Shown here piece by piece: positions 35,089-44,459 of a stretch of 64,000 nucleotides of DNA. Each line of letters begins with the position of its first letter. The first letter of the stretch is position 1. This DNA comes from Nitrospiraceae bacterium. Its GTDB lineage: Bacteria; Nitrospirota; Nitrospiria; Nitrospirales; UBA8639. The position numbers and the translations under genes were made by a program. The stretch covers positions 248,001 to 312,000 of the forward strand of contig JACKFE010000002.1 in assembly GCA_020632635.1 (NCBI GenBank). Direction: 5' to 3'. The notes beneath the pieces are model-generated. The model was not told where the DNA came from, did not search any database, and worked only from the letters and a program-made list of their open reading frames with translations.

Positions 35089-36182
35089 AATCTTCTCCAC
35101 TACACAACCGACATCAGGCCTGTGGCGCCATATTCGAAACAAGCGGGGAATGGGAAATCCCCTCACATTATGGTCATCAGGTTAGGGAATACCAGATGGC
35201 TCGCCAAGCGGTGGGCATGGCCGACTTATCTCATCGAGGAACGTGTTTGGTAACGGGGGAAGATCGTGTCCCATGGTTACATAGCATTGTGAGCCAGAAT
35301 ATTTTGACTCTTCAACCTGGAGAGGGAAGTCTTTCCACCTTCATGAATCACAAAGGCAAGATCCTGGCGTATTTCCGTATTTATATGAGAGAGGATCGAC
35401 TGTTTCTAGAGGACGTCGGAGAGGCTGCCGATCATACCTTTCAAGCACTCCGAAAATTTCTTCTGTATGGTACCAAAGCAAAATTACACAACGGTCTGGG
35501 CACCTGGGGAATCATCCTCATCACCGGTCCGCAATCCATGGAGGTTCTACGACAAGGCCTTGGCGTCAACCCCGAGGGTCTCCTAGATCTCCAAAGCCTC
35601 CCATTTGCCTTCCAGGACAGCACCGGCTTTGTGGCCAAAACCCAGGAGACGCAGTCTCTCGATTATGAGATCTTTATACCAATTGAGGCTCTGACAAAAA
35701 TCTGGGAACGTCTTTCTGCCATCGTCCAAGATATGGGTGGCTCATATCTAGGGCACCGAACCCTTGAGACACTACGAATCGAGGCAGGACTCGCTCGGCT
35801 AGGACCTGACGTCAACGAACAGATCGTCCCACCGGAAGCGAATATGGAAGGAAAGACCTTCAGTCTTTCAAAAGGCTGTTACCCAGGCCAGGAAGTGGTG
35901 GCGCGAATGGACACCTATGGGTCTGTCAAACGCCGATTGGTGGGATTGGTCATCAATTCTTCTGAGAATATTATCCCCGAACATGGATCAAAAATATTTT
36001 CAGGGACTCGTGAAGTCGGCTGGATATCGAGCGCAACGTATTCTCCTGTTCTTGGAAAACCTATTGCCCTAGGCTTTCCTCTGCGCGATTTCACTCAACC
36101 CAACACTCCTTTGGAAATCGAAACAGCGGGAACCAAAATTCCTGCTAGCGTTTCGTCCTTACCCTTCGCAAAAGAGCCGTAA
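35085..36182 (+). CDS. ygfZ: YgfZ/GcvT-like folate-binding protein
   Basis: A 365-residue T-protein fold that helps maintain iron-sulfur enzymes through a folate-dependent reaction. The defining YgfZ signature K-G-C-Y-P-G-Q-E is at about residue 264 in SKGCYPGQEVVARMDTYG. Other GcvT-type segments include DLSHRGTCLVTGEDR and VTGPQSMEV-like ITGPQSMEV. It overlaps the receiver-like gene at its 5' end and ends 55 bp before a convergent gene. A housekeeping partner for the many Fe-S proteins in this window. Confidence 0.9.
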   Translation: MKSSPLHNRHQACGAIFETSGEWEIPSHYGHQVREYQMARQAVGMADLSHRGTCLVTGEDRVPWLHSIVSQNILTLQPGEGSLSTFMNHKGKILAYFRIYMREDRLFLEDVGEAADHTFQALRKFLLYGTKAKLHNGLGTWGIILITGPQSMEVLRQGLGVNPEGLLDLQSLPFAFQDSTGFVAKTQETQSLDYEIFIPIEALTKIWERLSAIVQDMGGSYLGHRTLETLRIEAGLARLGPDVNEQIVPPEANMEGKTFSLSKGCYPGQEVVARMDTYGSVKRRLVGLVINSSENIIPEHGSKIFSGTREVGWISSATYSPVLGKPIALGFPLRDFTQPNTPLEIETAGTKIPASVSSLPFAKEP

Positions 36183-36236
36183 AGTACTCCACGGATGTCA
36201 TTCCCCAAAGGGGGAAGACATCCGACCTCTCTCTCA

Positions 36237-36710
36237 TTATTTTTCGGGATGACGTCCTTGGCCAACCTTTGAAGCAAAATCAAAGACGGAAGGGCGCTGT
36301 TCGTCCTTGAGCGCCAATAAAATATGGGCTTCATCCCCATGCATAAGACGTAAGCTCAAAAAGGCATCCTGCGTCTTATTTTCGGTATTATCCCAAGTCC
36401 CATCAATCAATTGAATCTTGTCCAAATCCCGGCAGGAAAAGATATCGTATCGAAAATATTGATCGCCAATCACCAAATCAAATAATACCCCACCTTGGGT
36501 CAGCAGGACCGCATTCAATCGCCCTTGATCCTCATACCCCTCCGGCAGAAATTGATTCACGTGCAGTAATTCAACGTTTCGCCTACCCAACGCCTGCTCA
36601 ATTTTCTTTTCAAGCGCGGGATAATCAATTTGCAGAGGCCGCTCATCCGCATCGGTCGCCCCCAGGGCAGCCTCACTGACCTTGGTAAACACATCCTTAG
36701 CAGTCAACAC
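36237..36710 (-). CDS. Conserved hypothetical protein
   Basis: Soluble protein of about 157 residues with a mixed alpha/beta composition; no catalytic motif recognised. The open frame runs 20 residues further upstream to a TTG at 36770, which lacks a Shine-Dalgarno. The GTG at 36710 has a strong AAGGAG 7-8 bases upstream and is preferred. Segments such as GGVLFDLVIGDQYFRYDIF and DEAHILLALKDEQ suggest a small beta-rich domain. It faces ygfZ convergently. I do not recognise a family. Confidence 0.6.
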   Translation of the reverse strand: MLTAKDVFTKVSEAALGATDADERPLQIDYPALEKKIEQALGRRNVELLHVNQFLPEGYEDQGRLNAVLLTQGGVLFDLVIGDQYFRYDIFSCRDLDKIQLIDGTWDNTENKTQDAFLSLRLMHGDEAHILLALKDEQRPSVFDFASKVGQGRHPEK

Positions 36711-36941
36711 ACTCAATCTCCTTTCACCAAAAATTCGGTCTTTTCCATCATCAGATATGGACTTAGCCAATAAGGATCGTAACGATACCCTTCATCCCCC
36801 ACCGAAAGCAAGGTAAACGCCTCCATTACCCTGACTATGGGCCCATCGATACTCACCCATTGCCTTTGCCGCAATTTCTTGGGCATACTGACTGGGCCTA
36901 TCCAACCTGTACATTATGATTCAACGAAAGGGCGAGAAAAG

Positions 36942-37163
36942 ATGAATACCGAATCGTGCCTAATTGGAGGATGCACAGAGCCCCTTTATGCCCCAGCAGG
37001 AACCCGCTCGCTTTGCAAGGAACATTTCATCCATTTTGTGAACTGGCGGAAGAAAAAAGGTGGATTGGGGATGTTTAAAAAATACAGCGCCCAAACCATG
37101 GAGGAACGGGACACCCTCGTGGAGGAGTGGGCAAATTCCGTGATGACGACCACGACATCCTAA
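36942..37163 (+). CDS. Small cysteine-rich protein, possible zinc binder
   Basis: A 73-residue protein starting at an ATG with AGAAAAG-like purines just upstream, rather than the much longer frame beginning at 36837. It has a Cys pair and Cys-x2-His pattern: CLIGGCTEPL and SLCKEHFIHF, which could hold one zinc. The rest is basic and hydrophilic. The function is not known. It faces the SnoaL-like gene, ending about 73 bp away. Confidence 0.6.
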   Translation: MNTESCLIGGCTEPLYAPAGTRSLCKEHFIHFVNWRKKKGGLGMFKKYSAQTMEERDTLVEEWANSVMTTTTS

Positions 37164-37236
37164 GCTGAGTTTCCCTCGTCCATTGCGGACATTCCGGAAT
37201 GTGACCGGACATTCCCTGAGGCCCTCATGGCACATA

Positions 37237-37629
37237 TCACTCCATTAAGGGAGAACCATGATGGTGAATCAATTTCCATTCATCTCCGATACGTTCAAAT
37301 AGATTAGTGGCAACCACACGGCTATGTTGAGGGTCTTCCCCAACCCGACTGGTGATATTCTCCGTACAAATGACCCAGGCGACATCCGCAGCGACTTGCA
37401 CTTGCAATTCCGTCAATTCAAATTGCATCGAAAACGTATTATTGAAGATTACGACCCAAGAATCCCTCACGGCTGGCCACCCCACTCTGATGCTCCACCC
37501 AGGGTGGATACACGTGACATATTCCTGATGCGCCCAAATTTTGTCCATCATTCCCGCATCCAAACTTTCAAATGCCCGATAAAATAGTTCGTTGAGTTTG
37601 GTTACCTCTTCAATCCGTTCTTTCAACAT
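37237..37629 (-). CDS. SnoaL-like/DUF4440 cone-fold protein
   Basis: A 130-residue NTF2-like fold protein. The segments FYRAFESLDAGMMDKIW, YVTCIHPGWSIRVGWPAVRDSW, and C-terminal ATNLFERIGDEWKLIHHHGSP are typical of the SnoaL-like families. It overlaps the DMT permease stop by one base (TGATG), implying translational coupling. The ligand is unknown. Confidence 0.75.
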   Translation of the reverse strand: MLKERIEEVTKLNELFYRAFESLDAGMMDKIWAHQEYVTCIHPGWSIRVGWPAVRDSWVVIFNNTFSMQFELTELQVQVAADVAWVICTENITSRVGEDPQHSRVVATNLFERIGDEWKLIHHHGSPLME

Positions 37630-38585
37630 CAGGAAATCTCTCTTTCTTCGACAGGCTCTCCGTGGACACCTGGCATAGGCTCTAGTTCTTCCCGAGACCT
37701 GCAGTCAACAAGCCATACACCCAAGACGATCAATCCTATCCCAGTTAATTCTCTGAAGCCAACCGGTTCGGCTAAAATCATGAACGAGAAGAGCAATGCC
37801 GAGACTGGAATCAAATTGCCAAAGATCCCCGCACGAGACGGCCCCACTCCTTCCACACCATAGAGCCAAGCTTGTTGTCCCAGAGCGGTCGCAAACACCA
37901 TGACATAGAGCAATGCCATCCAGCCAGCCAGAGGAACAGATTGCACCCCAGACACCAGCATTTTGTGGTTCAAAATCAACAGGGGAATTTCAAAAAACAA
38001 TGATACAGCCAGCGTGATCCAGGTCACAGCAAGAGGGGAAAACCTCTCCATGGTTCGCCTGCATCCAATAGTATAAAGCGCCCAACACACGAGCCCGGCA
38101 ATCACCAGCCCCCCGCCCAAAAGAGGATTGGAACCGACACCTTCGACCGCATCTTTTCCTGAAATAAAAATGACACCGATAAACGAGACCAGGCACCCCA
38201 GCCAGATTACTCGCAGAGATAAATCTTTAAGAAGGAGGGAAGATAAAAATGCGGTAATAGCCGGACTGGCTCCGATAATGACGCCGGCAGCCCCGGCACC
38301 AATAAATTGGAGACCAAACAAAATGAGGAGATGGTTACCCAGAACCCCCAATCCCAACAGTAGAAACGTCTTCCAATCATCTTGAGCGAAACTTAGGGTA
38401 CTCTCCTTCCACCTCCATAATGGAATCAGAATGGCCAGTGCCCCTAACCCGCGCAACACCGATGTTTCAACAGGTGAAAAGGGGCCCAACGCCACTTTCT
38501 GAGCTACTACGGATCCACCCCATACCATGGCCGCACAGGTCAACGACGCATAAGAAGCCCCGACTGATAATCTTGGTGAAGACAT
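37629..38585 (-). CDS. EamA/DMT-family permease
   Basis: Integral membrane transporter of about 318 residues with ten predicted helices arranged as two EamA repeats (for example LTCAAMVWGGSVVAQK, GVLGNHLLILFGLQFIGAGA, LGGGLVIAGLVCWALYTIG, SALLFSFMILAEPVGF). It exports or imports small metabolites; substrate not readable. The start is set at the ATG 38583-38585 (MSSPRLSV) rather than 38 residues upstream, because the extension is hydrophilic. It is coupled to the SnoaL-like gene downstream. Confidence 0.82.
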   Translation of the reverse strand: MSSPRLSVGASYASLTCAAMVWGGSVVAQKVALGPFSPVETSVLRGLGALAILIPLWRWKESTLSFAQDDWKTFLLLGLGVLGNHLLILFGLQFIGAGAAGVIIGASPAITAFLSSLLLKDLSLRVIWLGCLVSFIGVIFISGKDAVEGVGSNPLLGGGLVIAGLVCWALYTIGCRRTMERFSPLAVTWITLAVSLFFEIPLLILNHKMLVSGVQSVPLAGWMALLYVMVFATALGQQAWLYGVEGVGPSRAGIFGNLIPVSALLFSFMILAEPVGFRELTGIGLIVLGVWLVDCRSREELEPMPGVHGEPVEEREIS

Positions 38586-38974
38586 ATTGACTAACGAATA
38601 ATTATACGAGCCAGATGGAAGAAAATTTATTAATACTTGAACCCTTGCCTGATGATCTTTCAGTTCCCCAGAGGATTTCTCCCAGGCATGAACCAGCATA
38701 ACATGAATTAGGTGAAAACCCTATCATATTCAAAATTGCAAACAGCTCATAGCTGCAAAAATATGGTCATGTATTTATACCGTCCAAATGGCTTAGCCCT
38801 AGGTCTTCTGTGCCGTTGACTGCTTGAAAATTTAATCGGTAGAATGGGCCTCTCAACAGATGTGTCCTTTTCCAGAATCATTGTTGATCTTCATAACAAG
38901 AAAGCTGTTCTGGAGGGTATCGTCAACAGAAATTCCCTTTTTATTTGTGGATTGGATAAGGAGGAACAGAAATT
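38586..38974. other. Intergenic region ahead of the ferredoxin gene
   Basis: About 390 bases with a divergent layout: the DMT permease reads left and the ferredoxin reads right. The only convincing signal is the sigma-70-like promoter at 38816-38845 and an AAGGAGG-type ribosome-binding site just before the ferredoxin. No RNA gene or repeat recognised. Confidence 0.55.
38816..38845 (+). promoter_or_regulatory. Sigma-70-like promoter for the ferredoxin gene
   Basis: TTGACT and TAGAAT (five of six matches each) at an 18-base spacer, predicted start near 38852, about 120 bases before the ferredoxin ATG. Confidence 0.5.
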
Positions 38975-39322
38975 ATGTCATTACTGATCACCGAAGAATG
39001 TATTAATTGTGGAGCCTGCCTCCCTGAATGTCCAAACGAAGCGATCTTCGAAACTCGAAGCGCTGCGGAGGAAAAAGGCCATCAAGTCGGCGAGGGCCAA
39101 GGAGACGGTGATACCGTCTATGTGATTACCTATGAGCGGTGCACCGAATGCGTGGGGCACTTTGACGAACCACAATGCGCAGCCGTATGCCCCGTGGATG
39201 ATTGTTGCGTGCCGGATCCGGCTATTCCTGAAACCACAGACGTCCTCTTGGAAAAAGCCAAAACCCTCAATCCGGACAAAGAAATTGATCCCGCTAAAGT
39301 TTGGAGTGGCGTTCGAAATTAA
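38975..39322 (+). CDS. 2[4Fe-4S] ferredoxin (Allochromatium type)
   Basis: Small electron carrier of 115 residues with two cubane clusters. The first set is CINCGACLPECP (C-x2-C-x2-C-x3-CP). The second is CTECVGHFDEPQCAAVCP, with a long insertion between the second and third Cys that typifies the Alvin/FdI subgroup with low potentials. Strong AAGGAGG upstream and an excellent terminator at 39347-39384 right after its stop. It may serve low-potential reactions such as those of the reductive TCA cycle if the host is a Nitrospira; that is an inference. Confidence 0.93.
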   Translation: MSLLITEECINCGACLPECPNEAIFETRSAAEEKGHQVGEGQGDGDTVYVITYERCTECVGHFDEPQCAAVCPVDDCCVPDPAIPETTDVLLEKAKTLNPDKEIDPAKVWSGVRN

Positions 39323-39346
39323 TTCCGCATTCTCTGCCTTATGATA

Positions 39347-39384
39347 GAAAAGCCCCTTCCTGGAAAACCAGGAAGGGGCTTTTC
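39347..39384. terminator. Bidirectional intrinsic terminator between ferredoxin gene and smc
   Basis: A perfect 17-bp stem (GAAAAGCCCCTTCCTGG and its complement) with a 4-base AAAA loop, GC-rich in its core and ending in CTTTTC on both strands. It lies between the two convergent genes' ends and could stop both transcripts. Confidence 0.93.
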
Positions 39385-39406
39385 GCTTTTCAAGCCCAGG
39401 ATGCGC

Positions 39407-42400
39407 TCATCCGACTTCTTGAAGATCCTGCAACCGAACCGAGATCAGCTTTGAGACACCCGGCTCCTCCATCGTCACGCCAAAAAGGGAATCAGCGATT
39501 TCCATAGAGCGCTTATTATGCGTAATGACCACGAACTGTGAGCAATCAGCCATTTGCCGTAAAAATTGCCCGAACCGCACCACGTTGTTTTCGTCCAACG
39601 GTGCATCCACCTCGTCCAGAACGCAAAACGGGCTTGGACGAATTAAAAAACTGGCAAATAATAGCGCCATGACCGTCAGGGTTTTTTCACCCCCGGACAA
39701 CATACTCAGATTTTTCAGCCGCTTCCCAGGAGGTTGCGCCACGATATCCACACCAGGCTCAAGATGCGTCATTTCTCCATCGGATCCCTCGACCGTCTCC
39801 TCCACTAAAACAAGTTCGGCCCGTCCTCCGGCAAACAAAGCAGAAAACACCTCACTGAATTTCACCTGCAATTCCTGAAAAGTTTCTTCGAACAAGCGAT
39901 TGGTCGTATGGTTCAATCGTTGAATGATCTCTTGAAGTGACTGAATGGAGTTGGCCAAATCGCTTTCCTGGGACAATAAAAATTGGTAACGCTCTTCCAA
40001 TTGTTGGTGTTCTTCGATCGCAGCCAAATTAATGGGGCCAATCCGTTCCAACCGTTTCCGAATTTGCTGAAGCTGCTCTCGCCATCCCTCCGACTGAGAG
40101 GCTTCTTCTGAAGCAGGGGCAGCTTCTTCATTTTGCATCTGGGTCTCATGTTGAAGACTCACCAAATCATCCGGAACCATCTCATACGTGATCTCAAGCG
40201 TCTCACGAACGCCTTGCAATTTCGTCCGGACTTCAGCCAGATGACTTTCGATAGGCACTCGCGCTTTAAAAATTTTCGAGAGCGTTTCTCTTGCCGTTGA
40301 AATCAGAGCATCGCAGTGTTTGAGCTGCTCGGTAATTTCCGCATGTCGATTTTGAATGGTCCGAACTTCACCAGCCAATTCATCTTGCTTTTCCTGAAGT
40401 AACTCAACCAGTTCTTCAGCCTTCACTCTCTCATCCTGACTCTTCCGGCTATTAATGAACAATTGCTCCAATTGCTGATCAATATGTTGCACCCGGGTTT
40501 TGCGCTGAACCTCTTCTCGCTCCAATCGCTCAACTTGGCCCTGTTCATGATCCCAACGGGTTTTTAAGGTTTGATAGTTCACCCGTATTTCATTCACACT
40601 TTCCACTAAGGCTTGATATTCACGATTCAAGTCTTCCAGAGACGTCATACCCTCTCGTAGGCTCATATCTTCTAGTTCACGAGTCGCTTCTAACGCCGTC
40701 AATCGTTGACGAAGCTCTTCTTCCTCGTGTTGGAGGCGCGAGAACTCAATACCTTCCGCCTCCTGTTCCTGGCTTAAAACCTCAAGCCTTCTGCGTAATT
40801 GTGGAAGAGCTTGCTCCCTTGAAGCCTCCTCTCGCTGGAGGGTAAGACACTGAATCTCCGTTTCACGAATCACTGCACTGGCATCCTCTAGCTGCTTGGA
40901 GACGCTCTCGATCTCTTCACACAAGACTTTTCGCTTGAGCTTTATCTCCTCCACTTCACAGGAAAGATTCTGTAATCGTTGCTCAAGTTCCAAAATTTCC
41001 CGGCGCCGGTGCAATAATCCACCAGCCTCATTCTCGGAACCACCAACGATGACACCCGTGGCATAGACCAATTCTCCTTCCAGAGTGGCCAACAAAGGCC
41101 CTTGTCCATGAAACCAGTCATACCGCTCCATGAGCGCCAAGGCATCAGTCAATGATTCCACTATGACGGTTTCTCCTAACAACGAAGAGACCACCCCCTG
41201 TAAGCCTTCATCAGCTTTCACCAAATCGACCGCCCACCCTCTCACCCGAGGATCGGACTGCAGGCTTGCCCACCATCCCGGCTGTCCGGCTGCTCGCTCG
41301 TGATGCACACTGAGGGGAATAAAAATTCCTCTGCCTAATTGATGTTGCTTGAATTCACCAATCGTTCGTTCGGCCTCCTGAGGAGACTGGACTAACCAAG
41401 CCCGCAACTGCCGTCCCAATGCCGCTTCAATGGCTTTTTCAATCTGCTCGGGCACTTCCATTCGTTCGGCCAAAGCCGCTTGAATAGCCGAACAATTCCC
41501 TCTGACAGACGTCTCGGCATCCGCCGACTCGGAGCCATACCCTAACTCTTCACGAAACACGCCCTGCAGCGCACGCCATTCGGAATCTGTTCCCGCCACC
41601 TGAGTCTGTAATTCCAATATTTTTTCATCAATATCTTCCCGAGATTCACGATGACTCTGCAGAGTTACTTCCAACTCTTCCTGATTCCTTTTCAGCTGTT
41701 CCAGGTGGACTTCAAGTGTAGCCCGTTGTTGCTGCAGCGTTTCCCCTTCGGCATAAAGCTTCGCCTGATCAGCCTCGGATTGAAGAACCTCCGAGGCGAG
41801 ACGCTCCAGACGACGCTGTAACCCGTGCTGTCCTGTGACCGCCGCTTGTAGACGATTTTCGATGTTCGTCTGTTCGACGGCCAGCCCTAAAATTTTTCCA
41901 CGCCGTTGCTCCACAATCTCGGCTGTTTCCTTGCGGCGGGACATCAATACAGCCATATTTTCATCCCCTTCTGCCACGGCAGAAGCAATACTTTCAATGT
42001 CACATCGGATTTGGGCCATCCGTTCCCTCACGCTCGCCACCACCTCCTGAGCAAGTTGCCCTTCATCCTCCAACCGTCGACGCTCCACCATCACCTGTTC
42101 ATGCTGATGACCCAATTGTTCCAATCGATTTCGCTCGATTTGAATCGTGGAAACACCCTGCGACATTTGGCGTTCCACGTCCCTTAATTGTTCTTGCATT
42201 TCGCCTAAGGACTCACCTGTGACCGAGAGGGCCAATTGGTGTTCTTCCCGTTCTGCCACGACCCGTGACTCTTCCGATACACATGCCAACTCCTGATTCT
42301 CTGATTCCTGTAAATCCGCCTCATATCGACCCTGCTCATGAAACAATCTTCGAAAATCAAAAGAAAGAAGGCGGACTTCCAGATCACGAGCTTCGCGCAG

Positions 42401-43081
42401 TAAGGTTTGATATTCTTCCGCCTGTTTCGCCTGACGGTTGAGGGTCTTCAACTGTTGTCGAACTTCACCCAGAATATCCCTGACGCGTAACAGGTTATTT
42501 TCAGTCCCCTCCAGCTTTCTGAGGGCTTCCGCCTTTTGCTTTTTATATCGAATAATTCCCGCAGTCCCCTCAATAAATTCCCGTCGCTCTTGCGGAGAGG
42601 CATTCAATAATTGCTCGATGTTGCCCTGTTCAATCACGGATTGCCCACGTGTGCCTGCCCGGACATTCCACAAAAACCCTCGAATATCTTTCAGCCGGCA
42701 TGGAATTTTGTTCAACAAATATTCACTTTCCCCATCACGGAATAATCGACGGGTCAACATTACCTCGGTTGGGTTTCCCAATTCCTCTAAAATCGCCGAT
42801 ATAGGCTCCAAATCCCGAGGCGAAACGTCGGCAAAGACCAAGGAGGCTTCGGCCATTCCCAGGGGCTTTCGCTGTTCCGTCCCATTGAAGATGACATCTT
42901 CCATGCGCTCACTCCGTAAACTTTTCACGCTTTGCTCACCCATGGTCCAAAGAATGGCATCAACAATGTTACTTTTGCCGGTCCCGTTTGGCCCTACAAC
43001 TGCGGTAATTCCCTTAGGAAAATCCACTTTCGTTTCAACAAATGATTTAAACCCATTCACAATCAGGGTTCGCAGGTACAT
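39407..43081 (-). CDS. smc: Chromosome segregation protein SMC
   Basis: DNA-condensing ATPase of 1224 residues. The Walker A site is GPNGTGKSNIVDAILW near residue 33, followed by long heptad-rich coiled coils and a hinge near the middle (GRGIFIPL and RGWAVDLVKADEGLQGVVSSLLG). The C-terminal head has the ABC signature LSGGEKTLTVMALLFA and Walker B FCVLDEVDAPLDENN. The start at MYLRTLIVNGFKSF with GAGGAGG just upstream is certain. The head and hinge are intact. The flanking genes are housekeeping. Confidence 0.98.
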   Translation of the reverse strand: MYLRTLIVNGFKSFVETKVDFPKGITAVVGPNGTGKSNIVDAILWTMGEQSVKSLRSERMEDVIFNGTEQRKPLGMAEASLVFADVSPRDLEPISAILEELGNPTEVMLTRRLFRDGESEYLLNKIPCRLKDIRGFLWNVRAGTRGQSVIEQGNIEQLLNASPQERREFIEGTAGIIRYKKQKAEALRKLEGTENNLLRVRDILGEVRQQLKTLNRQAKQAEEYQTLLREARDLEVRLLSFDFRRLFHEQGRYEADLQESENQELACVSEESRVVAEREEHQLALSVTGESLGEMQEQLRDVERQMSQGVSTIQIERNRLEQLGHQHEQVMVERRRLEDEGQLAQEVVASVRERMAQIRCDIESIASAVAEGDENMAVLMSRRKETAEIVEQRRGKILGLAVEQTNIENRLQAAVTGQHGLQRRLERLASEVLQSEADQAKLYAEGETLQQQRATLEVHLEQLKRNQEELEVTLQSHRESREDIDEKILELQTQVAGTDSEWRALQGVFREELGYGSESADAETSVRGNCSAIQAALAERMEVPEQIEKAIEAALGRQLRAWLVQSPQEAERTIGEFKQHQLGRGIFIPLSVHHERAAGQPGWWASLQSDPRVRGWAVDLVKADEGLQGVVSSLLGETVIVESLTDALALMERYDWFHGQGPLLATLEGELVYATGVIVGGSENEAGGLLHRRREILELEQRLQNLSCEVEEIKLKRKVLCEEIESVSKQLEDASAVIRETEIQCLTLQREEASREQALPQLRRRLEVLSQEQEAEGIEFSRLQHEEEELRQRLTALEATRELEDMSLREGMTSLEDLNREYQALVESVNEIRVNYQTLKTRWDHEQGQVERLEREEVQRKTRVQHIDQQLEQLFINSRKSQDERVKAEELVELLQEKQDELAGEVRTIQNRHAEITEQLKHCDALISTARETLSKIFKARVPIESHLAEVRTKLQGVRETLEITYEMVPDDLVSLQHETQMQNEEAAPASEEASQSEGWREQLQQIRKRLERIGPINLAAIEEHQQLEERYQFLLSQESDLANSIQSLQEIIQRLNHTTNRLFEETFQELQVKFSEVFSALFAGGRAELVLVEETVEGSDGEMTHLEPGVDIVAQPPGKRLKNLSMLSGGEKTLTVMALLFASFLIRPSPFCVLDEVDAPLDENNVVRFGQFLRQMADCSQFVVITHNKRSMEIADSLFGVTMEEPGVSKLISVRLQDLQEVG

Positions 43082-43374
43082 GGGACCTCCTCAAAACGGT
43101 GGATGGTAGCAAAGACCGGAACTGCACATTTTTAGCACAAGAAGCAGGAAAGAGCAAAATTTCCCACAAAATGCAGTAGGCCATGGTCAATAGCCTTCAA
43201 TATGTTGTGAGGACTAAAAACTACTACTCAGTAGGATTTGAAGAATCAAATGGAGAGAATACGGAGAAAAAAGAACCGGATTTGATGATCACACCCTATT
43301 CCAAAAATTTCATGAGGGGGAAACCACGCATTGAATAGGTATAGCTATTATTCCAGACCAGGGCGAATGGGTCG

Positions 43375-44313
43375 CTAGGGTCTCCCCTTGGCCATCAACA
43401 ATTCTTTTGGAAGAAGGAACTCCACGTCTTCCTCTACCACAGTCAGTTCCTCCACTGAATCAGCACCCTGTTCTTTTAAAAACTTGACCACTTGTGTCAC
43501 TAACACTTCCGGCGCCGAAGCCCCAGCCGCAATCCCGACCGCATTCACATCCTGCAGCCACTGAGGCCGAATATCCTGATAGGAATCAATTAAATAGGAC
43601 GGAATCCCGCATCGTTCGCCTAATTCCTTTAATCGATTGGAATTGGAACTATTCGGGGACCCAATCACTAAAATCACATCCACATGCCGAGACAACTCCT
43701 TGACGGCATTTTGCCGGTTTTGAGTAGCATAGCAAATATCTTCCTGGTGTGGCCCCTTGATTCCGGGAAACCTTCGATGCAGGGCTTCCACAATGTCCCG
43801 GCATTCATCCACACTCAGAGTAGTCTGGGTCACATAGGATAAATGTTGAGAATTTTCAACGTGCAACACCTCGACATCTTCAACAGACGAAACCAGATGA
43901 AATTTGTCAGGCACTTGCCCTAAGGTGCCAACGACCTCTGGATGACCCGCATGGCCAATTAGAATCAATTCATATTGATTGGCGTAATCCCGATTGACTT
44001 CATTATGAACCTTGATCACCAAGGGACACGTGGCATCAATGATTTTCAAATTTCGTCGCTTGGCCTCTTCCCATACACTTTTGGCCACCCCGTGCGCGCT
44101 AAAAATCACAATAGCGCCATCAGGCACTTCTCCCAGTTCTTCTACAAAAATAGCCCCTTTATCTCGCAGGGACGCCACCACATGCCGGCTATGCACAATT
44201 TCATGCCTGACATAAATCGGGGCTCCATACGTTTTTAAAGATAAATCGACGATTTCAATCGCCCGATCCACTCCCGCACAAAACCCCCTGGGATTCGCCA
44301 AAAAGATTTTCAA
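43375..44313 (-). CDS. ispH: 4-hydroxy-3-methylbut-2-enyl diphosphate reductase IspH
   Basis: Iron-sulfur enzyme, last step of the non-mevalonate isoprenoid pathway. The three cluster cysteines are in NPRGFCAGVDRA, DATCPLV and EDICYATQNRQ, and VIGSPNSSNSNRL is conserved. The open frame starts six codons earlier, but the TTG at 44313 (MKIFLANPRGFC) has an ideal GGGAGGG six bases upstream, whereas the earlier TTG lies inside that Shine-Dalgarno. About 312 residues from this start. Confidence 0.95.
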   Translation of the reverse strand: MKIFLANPRGFCAGVDRAIEIVDLSLKTYGAPIYVRHEIVHSRHVVASLRDKGAIFVEELGEVPDGAIVIFSAHGVAKSVWEEAKRRNLKIIDATCPLVIKVHNEVNRDYANQYELILIGHAGHPEVVGTLGQVPDKFHLVSSVEDVEVLHVENSQHLSYVTQTTLSVDECRDIVEALHRRFPGIKGPHQEDICYATQNRQNAVKELSRHVDVILVIGSPNSSNSNRLKELGERCGIPSYLIDSYQDIRPQWLQDVNAVGIAAGASAPEVLVTQVVKFLKEQGADSVEELTVVEEDVEFLLPKELLMAKGRP

Positions 44314-44361
44314 GGTATCCCTCCCTCTCAAGAATCAAAGCCCGTAGAACGCCTGCTTGCC

Positions 44362-44391
44362 ACGATAGGGGAAATAGAAATCCATCGTCAA
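44362..44391 (-). promoter_or_regulatory. Possible sigma-70 promoter for ispH
   Basis: On the minus strand TTGACG (complement of 44386-44391) is followed by TATCGT (complement of 44362-44367) after 18 bases. Predicted start near 44355, about 42 bases ahead of the TTG start codon. Confidence 0.4.
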
Positions 44392-44459
44392 TAGAGCGAT
44401 GATATCCATGCGTCAATGACGAACCTAACCTTCACGACAGTAACCCAATGCAGTTCAAG

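Noticed and set aside
41835..43109. Long open frames antisense to smc
   Set aside because: They are shadows of the smc codon pattern; no motifs, start sites or conserved composition.
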